From NCBI GenBank assembly GCA_018398815.1, contig CM031618.1, positions 48,346,813-48,410,812 on the forward strand: a stretch of DNA of 64,000 bases. The letters run 5' to 3'. The translations under genes were made by a program, and so were the position numbers. The stretch is from Conus ventricosus (Eukaryota; Mollusca; Gastropoda; Neogastropoda; Conidae). Below the pieces are notes generated by a model. That model saw only the letters and a program-made list of their open reading frames with translations. It did no database searches and was not told the DNA's origin. The stretch's first letter is position 1; every line of letters starts with the position of its first letter. Below are positions 48,162-57,751 of the stretch, piece by piece.

Positions 48162-49603
48162 TGTCACGGTCAAAAATAAACTCAACCAAATTCGTGGTCA
48201 ATCGCCACCAGCCCAGTTGGACTTAAGCTCTAACGCAAATATTCTGGCGTCAGGCGGACGGCCACATGGTTCGGATCCAGGCAATTAAGCAAAGGGGGAG
48301 GCTAATCCTCATCCTCCACAGAGACGGTCTGTCAACCAGCCGGACTAAATAGCTGACCGACGCATTCACCTGTCGCCTCAGCCAATTAAAGGCTATTTTA
48401 GCTCTCGTGGAGACAGCACTGTCTGCTAGACGGACTAAGACGTCTGGCGAATGTCTCGATTGGTCTGCCCGCCAACGTCTTGGAGCCTACCCAGACTCAT
48501 CTAGCCAATTTACACTGACCAGTGTCCACGGGTTAAGCCACACGGCGCCAGTTAAGTAGGAGAGGGGGGAAGGTAGTGTGTGGTGGGGGTGAAATCTAGC
48601 TAATCAATTAATGACCAATTGACCACCACGAGAGTAAGGTGTGTAGGCGTGACTGTCATGATTTGAATATCCAATGGAATTAGAGGGAGATAACTTCGGG
48701 GTGTCAGGGGTAAAAATACTGACCAATGGTACTCGCCCTTGTTGGACAGTTCGGAAACGAATAAGAAGGATGTGAGAGGGAGAGAACGGGAGAGAACGAG
48801 GGGAGAACGAACAGAGAGACAGAGAGAGAGAGGTCTGAGTGTAATCTCTGAGGAGAGAAAAGCAGAGAGATGAGGGGAGGAGAGAGAGAACCAAGTTGAG
48901 AGATTAGCATGAGATAGTCTGCAGAGGAAGGACTGAGGAGAGATGTGGAGAGAGAGAGAGTTGCTAACTAATGAAGAAGAAAAGAAGAAAAGAAAAAAAG
49001 AAGAAGAAAAGCAACCATGTCCATTTGATAAGAGCAGACTAGAAGAGAGAGAGAGAGAGAGTGCAATGCGTTAATGCAGGAAGAAAGAAAGGAGAACAGA
49101 TCGATGTTGATAGTCACTGTTCTATCCTCACTGGGGTTCGACCTCATACTTGGCCAGCGCCACTTTCATCAGCAGTCCAGCCTGACCGGTGCCAGCAGTC
49201 CAGCTTGACCGGTGCAAGTAGACCAACACCAGTGCCAGCAGTTGTGCCGTATTGTGAAAGTGACAGTGAAAAGAAAAAAAAAGGAAAAGAAAAAGAGACA
49301 GTGATTCGTGAATAGTTAAGATCACCTGGCCAGGTAAAGTAGAAAATCTATTTATACCCGGGTTAGTTAATGATGTTTTAGATAAATGATTTTGTGAAGT
49401 TCAGGAAAGAGAGAATGTTTTATTTCATTTGACTCCATATGCATTGATGTTTCGTTCTTATGATCATGTGTAGTAAAGTTATAGACTTTACTAGTGGTTT
49501 GATGTGACGAATGCATGATATATGAATGAGATCGTAAGCAAGCTGTGAGTGTGTTTGGGCTGTGCGCTAGTCCTTCCTCCATCGACATCACCCGAGGTTG
49601 ACA
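48162..49603 (+). repeat. 5' LTR, family A (1442 bp)
   Basis: Begins TGTCACGGTCAAAAATAAAC and ends CACCCGAGGTTGACA. It contains a GA-rich block (48770-48960) and a poly-A/GA-rich stretch near 48975-49010. It differs from the right LTR mainly by one-base indels and a few substitutions, consistent with recent insertion. Short antisense frames (48604-48894) reflect the GA-rich block. Confidence 0.95.
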
Positions 49604-49609
49604 ATTTAT

Positions 49610-49627
49610 TGGCGAGCTTGCCAGGAT
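49610..49627 (+). other. Putative primer-binding site, family A
   Basis: TGGCGAGCTTGCCAGGAT starts six bases after the LTR end and begins with TGG as expected for a tRNA CCA end. The primer tRNA was not assigned. Confidence 0.6.
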
Positions 49628-49979
49628 ATTCTGGCCCATTTATTATAATTGTTCAACTTCTCAGAGAGGAAGCTGGGTGGGATTCAAGTATTGTAATCCT
49701 AAGACAAGGGGTTGTTCCCTTTGAAATTTTCCCTATAGTTAATTTTTTCTTGGCATTGTTTCCCAAAGATATTAAATTTTACTAGGCTTGGCATTTCACC
49801 CCAGAGTATTATTTCGCACAGTTGCCTATAATTCGCTCTCATAGTTGGGTCAGGCGTGGGCGCCCTTATAAAAACTAACAACTTGCCCCAAAGCTAATAT
49901 TTTCATTCAAGGTTTGGGTGCATTCCCGTCACCGTATCGGAAACACCTTTTTGGTTTCTTAGTAATAAAGTCTTTTTTA

Positions 49980-51240
49980 AAAAAAAAAAAAAAAGAAAGG
50001 ATAAATGGGGGAAGAAAAGAACACCCCTTTTGAACAACTTGTAAAGCTTTTCCCCCGTGATTTAGGTTACTCAGGGATGAGTTGCGAGCATTCTTTGAAA
50101 ACCACAAAAGATGGAAAGGGATAAAAGAGGGGAAAAGACGCCGGGTTGCCTTTAGAGTTTGCTTTAGCAGAGGGAAAGGACTAAAGCTAGCGCTGCGGGA
50201 AACAGGGGAGAAAAAGGGCAAGCGCAGGAAACAGAAAAAATTGAAGCGGAAAAACAGAAAAGGAAAAAGGGGAAAACGCGGAAACAAAAGAATGAAGCAG
50301 GGGGAACAGAAGAAAAAGGGGAAACCCGCGGGAAAACAGAAATTTTTAAAAGTGGGGAAACGCGGAAACAGAAAGAAAAAAGGGTTTAAATTTAAAGAGC
50401 TAGAGAAAGGGGTGAATAAAAAGGGAGACCCCCGGGATGGTGGGTTCATTTTCCCAGTGATTTCTGTGCCGCTTTCCCTCCCCCCCAATTTTTGCCAAAA
50501 TTCCGGGAAGGAACCGTTTCCCCCCCAAAATTTTTGCTACTTCGGGCGTTTCAAAAATTTTGGGCGACCAGTCGGGGTTTGGCCTTTCAAAAGAGTGGGC
50601 AGTCTTTTTGTCAGCTTTATGACGGGTAAGGCTTTAAAAAATTTTCACGCTTTACCAGAAGAAAAAACCAGTCTGTTTTTCGGCGCGGGGAAAGGGAATC
50701 TTTGAAAAAGGGGGATTTGACCTCACAGAGGAGGGGTTCAGGAAGAAATTTGGGTTCGGGCTAATTACAAGCAGGTAAAACTACACTCAAAATTTGGTGC
50801 ACGTCCCAGATCACTATTTTGAGAAATGGTTAAGGTTTAGTGGTAGAAGAAGGGGGTTGCTGAATTTTAAAGAGCCCAGTTATGGGAAAAAAAATTTTGG
50901 GCAGGTTTTCGGCCCTGATTTAACCCTCATTTGAAAGAAAGGCAGCCAGAGACAGCAGGGGAGTTTTTGAAATTCGCAGAGGTGGGATAGAGAGGCCGGG
51001 TTGGGGGACCCAAGGGGGCAGGGGAAAAGGGGCTTGGGGAAAGGTGAGAAAGTGCAAGGAACTAGGGGAGTTTTCTGCAAAGTCTGCAAAAACCCGTGGG
51101 GGGGCAGAAGGAAGGGCAAAGGGGCAAGGTGTTTCGTTTTGGCCCCAAGAAGGGACAAAGTGGCGAGGGTTTTTCGCATGAAAGGTTCCCAAAAACAGCA
51201 GCCTTGCAAGAGGGGGGATAAGGGTCTCAAGGGAAACGAC
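49980..51240 (+). pseudogene. Gag of family A (frame-broken as written)
   Basis: A TPFEQLVKLFPRDLG segment (about 50020-50065) is followed by a Lys/Arg/Glu-rich helix-prone block (50100-50400) typical of the Gag N-terminus in animal gypsy elements. Capsid-like segments follow: FMTGKALKNFHALPEEKTSL (about 50616-50675) and FDLTEEGFRKKF (about 50717-50752), which resembles conserved Gag capsid helices. FCKVCKNP (about 51072-51095) is the start of a zinc knuckle, although its distal His/Cys are blurred. Gag would package the RNA and form the particle. At least six frame changes separate these parts, most next to homopolymer runs. Confidence 0.65.
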
Positions 51241-51839
51241 CGGGAGGGGGAAAAAGGGTTAATTATAAAGGGGGGGGTGGGGGGGGGGGGAGGGGGGGGG
51301 GGGGGGGGAAAGGGGGGGGGGTTGTGGGGGGGGTGGGGTTTGGGGGGGTAAAAAGGGTTAAAACCAAAAGGGGGGGGGGGGGGGGGGGGGGTGGGGGGGG
51401 GGGGTTTAAGGGGGGGTGTTTTTTTTGGGGGGGGGGGGGGGTTTTTTGCTAAAAAGAAAAGGGCCCCCTTCTAGGCCCCCCCTTTCCTTTAAAAACCCCC
51501 CTTTTCCCAAAGGATTTTTTTCCTTCGGAAAATATTCCGGGTGAAAGGGGTTTCCCGGGGGAACCCCGAATTTTGACGGGAAATGGGGGAGCCCGGGGTT
51601 CAAAAAACGGACCCCCCCGGGGGGGGAAAAGGGGGTTTTGGGGAAAATTTTTAAAAAAACCCCCCGGGTTTTTTGCGTCCCGGTTAAAAGGGGCAGGGAA
51701 AAGTCCAGGGGGGAAAAAAGGATGTGTTTGCCTGATGAGTTTAGGGGGAAAAGGGGGAACAAGACCCTTCGCTTGTGAAGGGCCCTTGGGGGTTGGCAAA
51801 AGGGGGAGAGAAACAGGGGGTTAGGGAGGTGAGGGCAGA
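51241..51839 (+). other. Unreadable G-rich stretch between Gag and integrase
   Basis: Long G runs (51270-51320, 51371-51440) and stretched C/A/T runs. By position it could hold protease, but I cannot find an aspartic protease motif. At about 600 bp it is too short for protease, reverse transcriptase and RNase H together. Confidence 0.5.
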
Positions 51840-53080
51840 ATTTCTTGTGAAAGGGGGGGCTGTTGGACCCAGGGGTTCACCAAGGGGGAAAACAGGGAAG
51901 GGGGAAATTCAGTTTGAGGGACCGAAGGGGGATCGTGACAATGTCATGTCAGTGGGTCACGAAATCGCTCATTTGGGGGGTTTATCTCGGCAAAACCGGC
52001 AAAACACTGACGGGGAAACTTTGGGTGACTTTCATTTTTCCAGGAGCAATGGCAGGGCAAACAAGCGTTTCTGAAATTTTATGTGACGTGTGTCAAAGGT
52101 CAGGGCCCCAAGAGGGGGGGAAAAAGGAAGGGGGCCTTTTAAAAAAGCCTCCTTTAAAATTTTAAAAAACCCCTTCCCGGAGGGTGGGTGTTTTACCCCC
52201 CGATTGGCTCAATCGCGCCCGGGTTTCCCAAAAGGGGGGCAAGGTTTTTTGTTGCCCACTTGTGGACCCACGGGGACCATACCCCCCGATGGGTTGCCAG
52301 TTAAAAGGGGTTAAAATTCGCAAAAGGGTCCCCTTTAAAAGGGGGGGGGAAAACCCTCTTTTTCTCGGGGGGTTGGGTGTGCCGACAAAAATTTTTCAGT
52401 GAAAAGGGGGGGCACAGTTCACCTCAAGGGGTTTATGAAGGAGGTTTAACAGGGGCTGGTTCAAAAAAGGGGTGCTCACTACCCCATAAAACCCTCCCAA
52501 TTTCAATGGGGTTGGGGGGAAAGGGTTCAAAAAGGTGGGGGTGAAGGGCACTTAAAGAAGCTTTGAGGAAAAGGGCCCGCTGTTTGGGAAAACCGGGGGG
52601 TAAAATTCCGCGGCAAATGTTTGCCTACAGGGAAGCCCCCCAGAAAGCAAGGCCCTTTTTCCCCCCATTTGAGCTCTTGTATGGGGGGGACTTTTGGGGA
52701 AACCCGTGTGCATTCCCAAAGATTTTGGTTCCGGGGGGAACAGGGTCGGGGAAAAGGGGGGCCCCCAAAAACCCTTTTTCGTATGTGGTGGGACCTACGC
52801 AATTGGTCGAGGAGACATTTAAGGGGCGCAAGGGAAGTTTTTCAGGAGGGGTAGGGTCCCCTTTTTTGAAATTTTTCCGAAAATTTTCGGAGAAGCACAA
52901 CCAAAACCCAAAAATGGAGGAAGGGGGAAGAAAAAAGGGGAGTTTTGTTGTGAGGTTCCGGGAAATTCTTTAAGGGAGGGACGTATGGGGCTGGGGAAAG
53001 GAAAGGGGGTTGGGGGCCCGGAACATTTTGGGGCGTCCCTGACGACAAACCAGGGGGGAAAAAGGCAGAGGGGTTTTAAA
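51840..53080 (+). pseudogene. Integrase of family A (frame-broken as written)
   Basis: The zinc-binding HHCC module shows as NVMSVGHEIAHLGG (51939-51980) and CDVCQRS (52082-52102). The core includes RVGV near 52181-52192, a QKGGKVF segment near 52230, GVPTKIF (about 52378-52398) followed by a GAQFTS-like stretch, where the second catalytic Asp is expected but not clear, and a GLGERVQ-like segment near 52510-52530 with the expected catalytic Glu. FAYREAPQ and PFELLYGG follow (52620-52688), then a C-terminal region with an ATPD-like remnant near 53035. This enzyme joins the DNA copy to the host genome. Frame changes are numerous. Confidence 0.75.
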
Positions 53081-54090
53081 AGAACCGACAGTGAAAGCCT
53101 TTTTTCCCTTGAAAGGTGTCGGGGGTTTTAAAAGGTGGCCGGGGGGAAAAACCGTAAAATTTCTTTGCCCCCGCCCGGAAAAAAAAATTGGGTTTTTTGG
53201 GGCCTTAGACGTCAAATTTCCCCCAAGGGGGGGCTTTCCCAAAAAAACCCTTTGCTCAAGACGGGGTTTTCCCCCGGTATTGAAAAGGGGGTTTGGCTGC
53301 CCTGGGGGCCGGGCCCCAAATTTATTTTGGGGTATCCTTTGGGAAAACTTCTTTTTTGCCCCCCTTTTTCCCCGGGGGGAAGGGGACGGGATGGAAGGCG
53401 TGAAAAAGGGGGGTTTGAAATTTGGGGGGGCAAGAAAAGGGGCAGGGGGGTTTTTAGGGTTCCCCAGCCGCCCAAAAAATGCCGGGCCCGCCGGAGGGGG
53501 GGTTTTTTGGGGGGGGAAAAGGGGGAAAAAAAAGGGGAAAAGAATTAGGAGAAAACCAAAAAATGGGTCTTGGGGTTTTTTTTTGGGGTTTTGCCCCAAA
53601 TTTTCAATAAAATCCCCCTTTGTTTGGCAAGGCGGGAAACCGGCAGTGGTCGAATGGTCAACGCTGCAAGCGCACGCAACGGTGCTGGAAAAAACTAGGG
53701 TTCCCGTCCCATCTTGAAGCACCAATAATTTTCCAAACCATTTTTTTTGCGGACGATGCATCAGGTGGTGGGAAGGTGCGTATTGCTGCGGAGCGAAAGG
53801 GCGGTTCCCTGTGAGATATCTACAGAAAGTTGACAAAAAGTGAAGAAGGGTACGCAAAGGTGGGAAAGGGAAAGTTTAAGCCCGTCCCTGTGGGGGGCCG
53901 TGCAGAAATTTCCACAAATCTTTTTATGGGGGAAAAGAGGGTTTTTTCGTGATAGAGGGCGATCACCAACCAATCAAATTTTTGCAGGGGGACAGTTGAA
54001 AAACAGAGAGTCTGCTTGGGCAAGGCACCAGCCCCCAGGTACCCGGGGTGCGTCATTTTCCCGGTCGACGAATGTCGGGGCTATTTAAGC
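53081..54090 (+). pseudogene. Reverse transcriptase end and RNase H of family A
   Basis: FLGFCPKFS (about 53586-53612) corresponds to the FLGLxxYYRRFIPxFS connection after the reverse transcriptase palm. PAVVEWS (53643-53663) is the usual start of the tether to RNase H. FFADDASGG (53740-53766) holds the first RNase H Asp, KLTKSEEGYAKV (about 53829-53862) leads into the next helix, and DHQPIKFLQ-like codons (53961-53987) hold the third acidic residue. A PGRRMSGL-like end lies near 54058-54080. The palm with its catalytic YxDD box should lie at 53090-53550 but cannot be read, and only about 650 bp are available for the whole reverse transcriptase. RNase H removes the RNA template. Confidence 0.65.
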
Positions 54091-54658
54091 CGTGTAGTCT
54101 AGCAAGCTGCAACTCAGAGGAATCATTAAATCCGGGGTGCTTTGTTGATTTAAAAGGGGTTGATGACAGTTTGTTGATTGGATATGGGGGGTTTTTCCCG
54201 GGGGGCTTGGTTCAAATTTTTTGTGTGAGACTTGTTTATATTTTTCTTTGTGAGACTTTTTCATGTGAATGTATTAGCTTGGAGCATACAGTCGCTTGGG
54301 TAGTGAAAAATTTTTTGCAATAAGTGAGGATGGAGATTCCTCAGTGAAGTGTCATGGATCGTGATCATACTATATTGTGCTTTCATAGGAATTGTGAAGA
54401 GAAGATGTGGCAAATCCGCAAGTAGGGGAATTGCATAGGTGCGCACAGAGGTCGTTATAAAATGAGTCGGAATAACGCAAGAGTGCACGTCAATGATAAC
54501 TCATTGGAGTGGTATTCACTAATGATATATTTTATAATTTGTAAACCGGTTGTTGTAAAGTATTTTTCAAACTTTGCACGTGTAGCTGTGGGTCAGCAAA
54601 TTCGGTTGTTGTCTTTTTGTACCGTTGTTTTGAGACAATGCGGAGCATGGTCTTTTGC
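54091..54658 (+). other. 3' noncoding region of family A
   Basis: About 570 bp between the end of RNase H and the polypurine tract. Mostly clean, with open frames below 95 codons and no integrase or envelope motif. Confidence 0.6.
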
Positions 54659-54668
54659 AAGGGGGAAA
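54659..54668 (+). other. Polypurine tract, family A
   Basis: AAGGGGGAAA followed by one T and then the TG of the right LTR. It fixes the element as plus strand. Confidence 0.8.
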
Positions 54669-54669
54669 T

Positions 54670-56109
54670 TGTCACGGTCAAAATAAACTCAACCAAATTC
54701 GTGGTCAATCGCCACCAGCCCAGTTGGACTTAAGCTCTAACGCAAATATTCTGGGCGTCAGGCGGACGGCCCCATGGTTCGGATCCAGGCAATTAAGCAA
54801 AGGGGGAGGCTAATCCTCATCCTCCACAGAGACGGTCTGTCCAACCAGCCGGACTAAATAGCTGACCGACGCATTCACACTGTCGCCTCAGCCAATTAAA
54901 GGCTATTTTTAGCTCTCGTGGAGACAGCACTGTCTGCTAGACGGACTAAGACGTCTGGCCGAATGTCTCGATTGGTCTGCCCGCCAACGTCTTGGAGCCT
55001 ACCCAGACTCATCTAGCCAATTTACACTGACCAGTGTCCACGGGTTAAGCCACACGGCGCCAGTTAAGTAGGAGAGGGGGGAAGGTAGTGTGTGGTGGGG
55101 GTGAAATCTAGCTAATCAATTAAATGACCAATTGACCACCACAGAGAGTAAGGTGTGTAGGCGTGACTGTCATGATTTGATATCCAATGGAATTAGAGGG
55201 AGATAACTTCGGGGTGTCAGGGTAAAAATACTGACCAATGGTACTCGCCCTTGTTGGACAGTTCGGAACGAATAAGAAGGATGTGAGAGGGAGAGAACGG
55301 GAGAACGAGGGGAGAACGAACAGAGAGACAGAGAGAGAGAGGTCTGAGTGTAATCTCTGAGGAGAGAAAAGCAAGAGATGAGGGGAGGAGAGAAGAGAAC
55401 CAAGTTGAGAGATTAGCATGAGATAGTCTGCAGAGGAAGGATGAGGAGAGATGTGGAGAGAGAGAGAGTTGCTAACTAATGAAGAAGAAAGAAAGAAAAG
55501 AAAAAAAGAGAAGAAAAGCAACCATGTCCATTTGATAAGAGCAGACTAGAAGAGAGAGAGAGAGAGTGCAATGCGTTAATGCAGGAAGAAAGAAAGGAGA
55601 ACAGATCGATGTTGATAGTCACTGTTCTATCCTCACTGGGGTTCGACCTCATACTTGGCCAGCCCCAAACTTTCATCAGCAGTCCAGCCTGACCGGTGCC
55701 AGCAGTCCAGCTTGACCGGTGCAAGTAGACCAACACCAGTGCCAGCAGTTGTGCCGTATTGTGAAAGTGACAGTGAAAAGAAAAAAAAGGAAAAGAAAAA
55801 GAGACAGTGATTCGTGAATAGTTAAGATCACCTGGCCAGGTAAAGTAGAAATCTATTTATACCCGGGTTAGTTAATGATGTTTTAGATAAATGATTTTTG
55901 TGAAGTTCAGGAAAGAGAGAATGTTTTATTTCATTTGACCTCCATATGCATTGATGTTTCGTTCTATGATCATGTGTAGTAAAGTTATAGACTTTACTAG
56001 TGGTTTGATGTGACGAATGCATGATATATGAATGAGATCGTAAGCAAGCTGTGAGTGTGTTTGGGCTGTGCGCTAGTCCTTCCTCCATCGACATCACCCG
56101 AGGTTGACA
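54670..56109 (+). repeat. 3' LTR, family A (1440 bp)
   Basis: Near-identical to 48162-49603, beginning TGTCACGGTCAAAATAAAC and ending GAGGTTGACA. Followed by CACAT (56110-56114). Confidence 0.95.
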
Positions 56110-56399
56110 CACATACATATATATTCACCTTCACAAGCAAGTTAGACATAAATAGTACATGATGATTTTTCATTGTTTACCAAAGAATAAAGCAAAGAAT
56201 AAGTATGTATTACATCAACATCAAGTAGTTGTTTGCTTGTAAAACATATAGTCACTTCAACAAGCAAATTAAGCATAAAATACCACTTGATTTAAATAGT
56301 CAGTAGCTACAATGCACTGTCAAATGTCAGCACACCACAATCATAAAGAAAGACAAAAAACAGGAATAGTCTTTCCCTTGAAGATAGTTACTTTTGTCC
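56110..56399 (-). other. 3' noncoding region of family B copy 2, proximal part
   Basis: AT-rich continuation of 47581-48161 on the far side of the family A insertion; begins with the CACAT duplication. Contains a diverged direct repeat, TTCACAAGCAAGTTAGACATAAA (56128-56150) and TTCAACAAGCAAATTAAGCATAAA (about 56256-56279). Confidence 0.65.
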
Positions 56400-56861
56400 A
56401 TGAATACTCATGCACGTGACAATAAATCCGCCATGACATTTTGTGTTCCAGGCACTGGTTCAATGGTAAACTGGAATTCCTGCAATGCCAAAGACCACCT
56501 TAATAATCTGCTGTTCTTAGTTTTTGACGATTGCAAGAAAGTCAATGGCCTGTGGTCAGTCTGTAACCGAAACTTTCTTCCAGTCAAGAACCTGGCGAAC
56601 TTCTCACATGCCCATACAATAGCCAAGCACTCTCTCTCAATAGTGGAGTATTTTCTCCTGTGTCTTTGAGAACTTCTTACTGGCGTATTGCACTGGATGT
56701 AACAAACACTTTTTCCTGCAACAGTACCGCTCCCATTCCTTGGAACTGGCATCGGTTCTCAAAATAAAGTACTTCTGAGAGAGAGGGTAACAACAGAACA
56801 GGAAATGAGTTGAGGGTTTCTGAACACACTCCAAAGCCTTCTGGCACTCATCAGACCACAC

Positions 56862-56876
56862 AATACTTCTCTTCTT
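56862..56876. other. Target-site duplication of the LINE insertion, left
   Basis: AATACTTCTCTTCTT, compared with AATACTTTTGTTCTT at 57504-57518. 13 of 15 positions agree. Both are family B pol sequence. Confidence 0.75.
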
Positions 56877-57330
56877 GCTGGCTGTCCACAGAATCTTCTT
56901 GCAAAATTGCAGAAAGTCCAAAATAATGCTGCTCGCCTTGTCTCGAAATCTCCGAAAACCTCTCATGTTTCTCCCTTGCTTAATCTTTGCACTGGCCTTC
57001 CTGTTGAAAAACGCATCAAGTACAAACTTTCTTTGCTCTGTTACAAGGCATTGGATGGCCTCGCTCCATCTTACCTCTCTAAACTTCTGTCGACCTATAC
57101 TCCTTCCAGACAGCTTCGCTCTTCCTCTGACACTCGCATTATGCAGATCCCTCGTTTTCGGCCAGAACACTTGGTGAACGTTCTTTTACTTTCAGGCTCC
57201 TTCCTGCTGGAACAATCTCCCTTCTGCACTCCGAAACTCAAACAGTCTTTCTTCTTTCAAGTCCTCCCTCAAAGAACTCTCTTCAAAACATAATTTTTCT
57301 GCTCCTTCGATGGTGTGTGGGTGTGGTGCG

Positions 57331-57416
<86 letters not shown>

Positions 57417-57503
57417 TGTGTGTGTTAGGGCTTATTGCTGTAAGCGCTTAGGGCTTTTGTTTAAGATTAAGCGCACTAAATGTTCCTTATTATTATTATT
57501 ATT
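56877..57503 (+). mobile_element. 5'-truncated CR1/L2-like LINE fragment
   Basis: It encodes only the C-terminal end of a LINE reverse transcriptase protein: KLQKVQNNAARLVSKSPKTS (about 56904-56963), VEKRIKYKLSLLCYKALDGL (about 57003-57062), and SRQLRSSSDTRIMQIPRFRP (about 57104-57163). A GT repeat (57330-57426), TAAGCGCTTAGGGC and an ATT tail (57485-57503) complete the 3' end. Its layout matches the 3' part of the LINE at 39130-42422, but the sequence is a different subfamily. 5' truncation is usual for target-primed insertion. It lies opposite to the host element's strand. Confidence 0.9.
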
Positions 57504-57518
57504 AATACTTTTGTTCTT
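57504..57518. other. Target-site duplication of the LINE insertion, right
   Basis: AATACTTTTGTTCTT directly follows the ATT tail. See the left copy at 56862-56876. Confidence 0.75.
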
Positions 57519-57718
57519 CGTCCCTTCGTCAGTTCAGTCAAAGGGGCCGTCAGGGACGCAAAGTGGGGAACATATTGTCTATAGTAAGACAACAATCCGA
57601 TGAGTGACCTGATCTGTTTCTTTGTAGTGGGTTTAAGTAAAGATAAAATCTTTTCCACTTCTTCCTTCTGGGATCATTTTTCCACTGAAAGTGTGACCCA
57701 AAAACTCGAGAGTTAAAA

Positions 57719-57720
57719 AA

Positions 57721-57751
<31 letters not shown>

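Larger units (their letters stand above)
48162..56109 (+). mobile_element. Complete Ty3/gypsy LTR retrotransposon, family A (7948 bp)
   Basis: It has two near-identical LTRs (48162-49603 and 54670-56109) with TGTCA...TGACA ends, a 5-bp CACAT duplication, a primer-binding site just inside the left LTR and a polypurine tract abutting the right LTR. Readable domains in order are Gag (about 49980-51240), integrase (about 51840-53080), then the end of reverse transcriptase and RNase H (about 53560-54090). This order differs from the usual reverse transcriptase-RNase H-integrase arrangement. It sits inside the 3' noncoding region of a family B element. The LTRs are cleanly written, while most of the interior is degraded, so intactness of the proteins cannot be judged. 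Confidence 0.9.
56400..57718 (-). pseudogene. Reverse transcriptase end and RNase H of family B copy 2, split by a LINE
   Basis: Minus strand. KPTTKKQIRSLIGLLSYYRQ (about 57572-57631) and PLTELTKG (about 57530-57553) are the connection after the palm. The frame is then cut by the LINE at 56877-57503. It resumes with SIVWSDECQKALE (about 56828-56866), and the RNase H acidic residues follow: the Asp of RTDASS (about 56745), the Glu of TIEREC (about 56633), the Asp of QTDHRPLTFL (about 56550) and the Asp of MADLLSRA (about 56420). One frame change lies near 56650. All four catalytic residues are visible. A stop follows RNase H and no integrase comes after it before the polypurine tract. The palm lies beyond 57718, where sequence quality collapses. 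Confidence 0.85.

Noticed and set aside
54091..54658. Envelope gene in the 3' part of family A
   Set aside because: Open frames stay below 95 codons, and no signal peptide, fusion peptide or membrane anchor pattern is seen.
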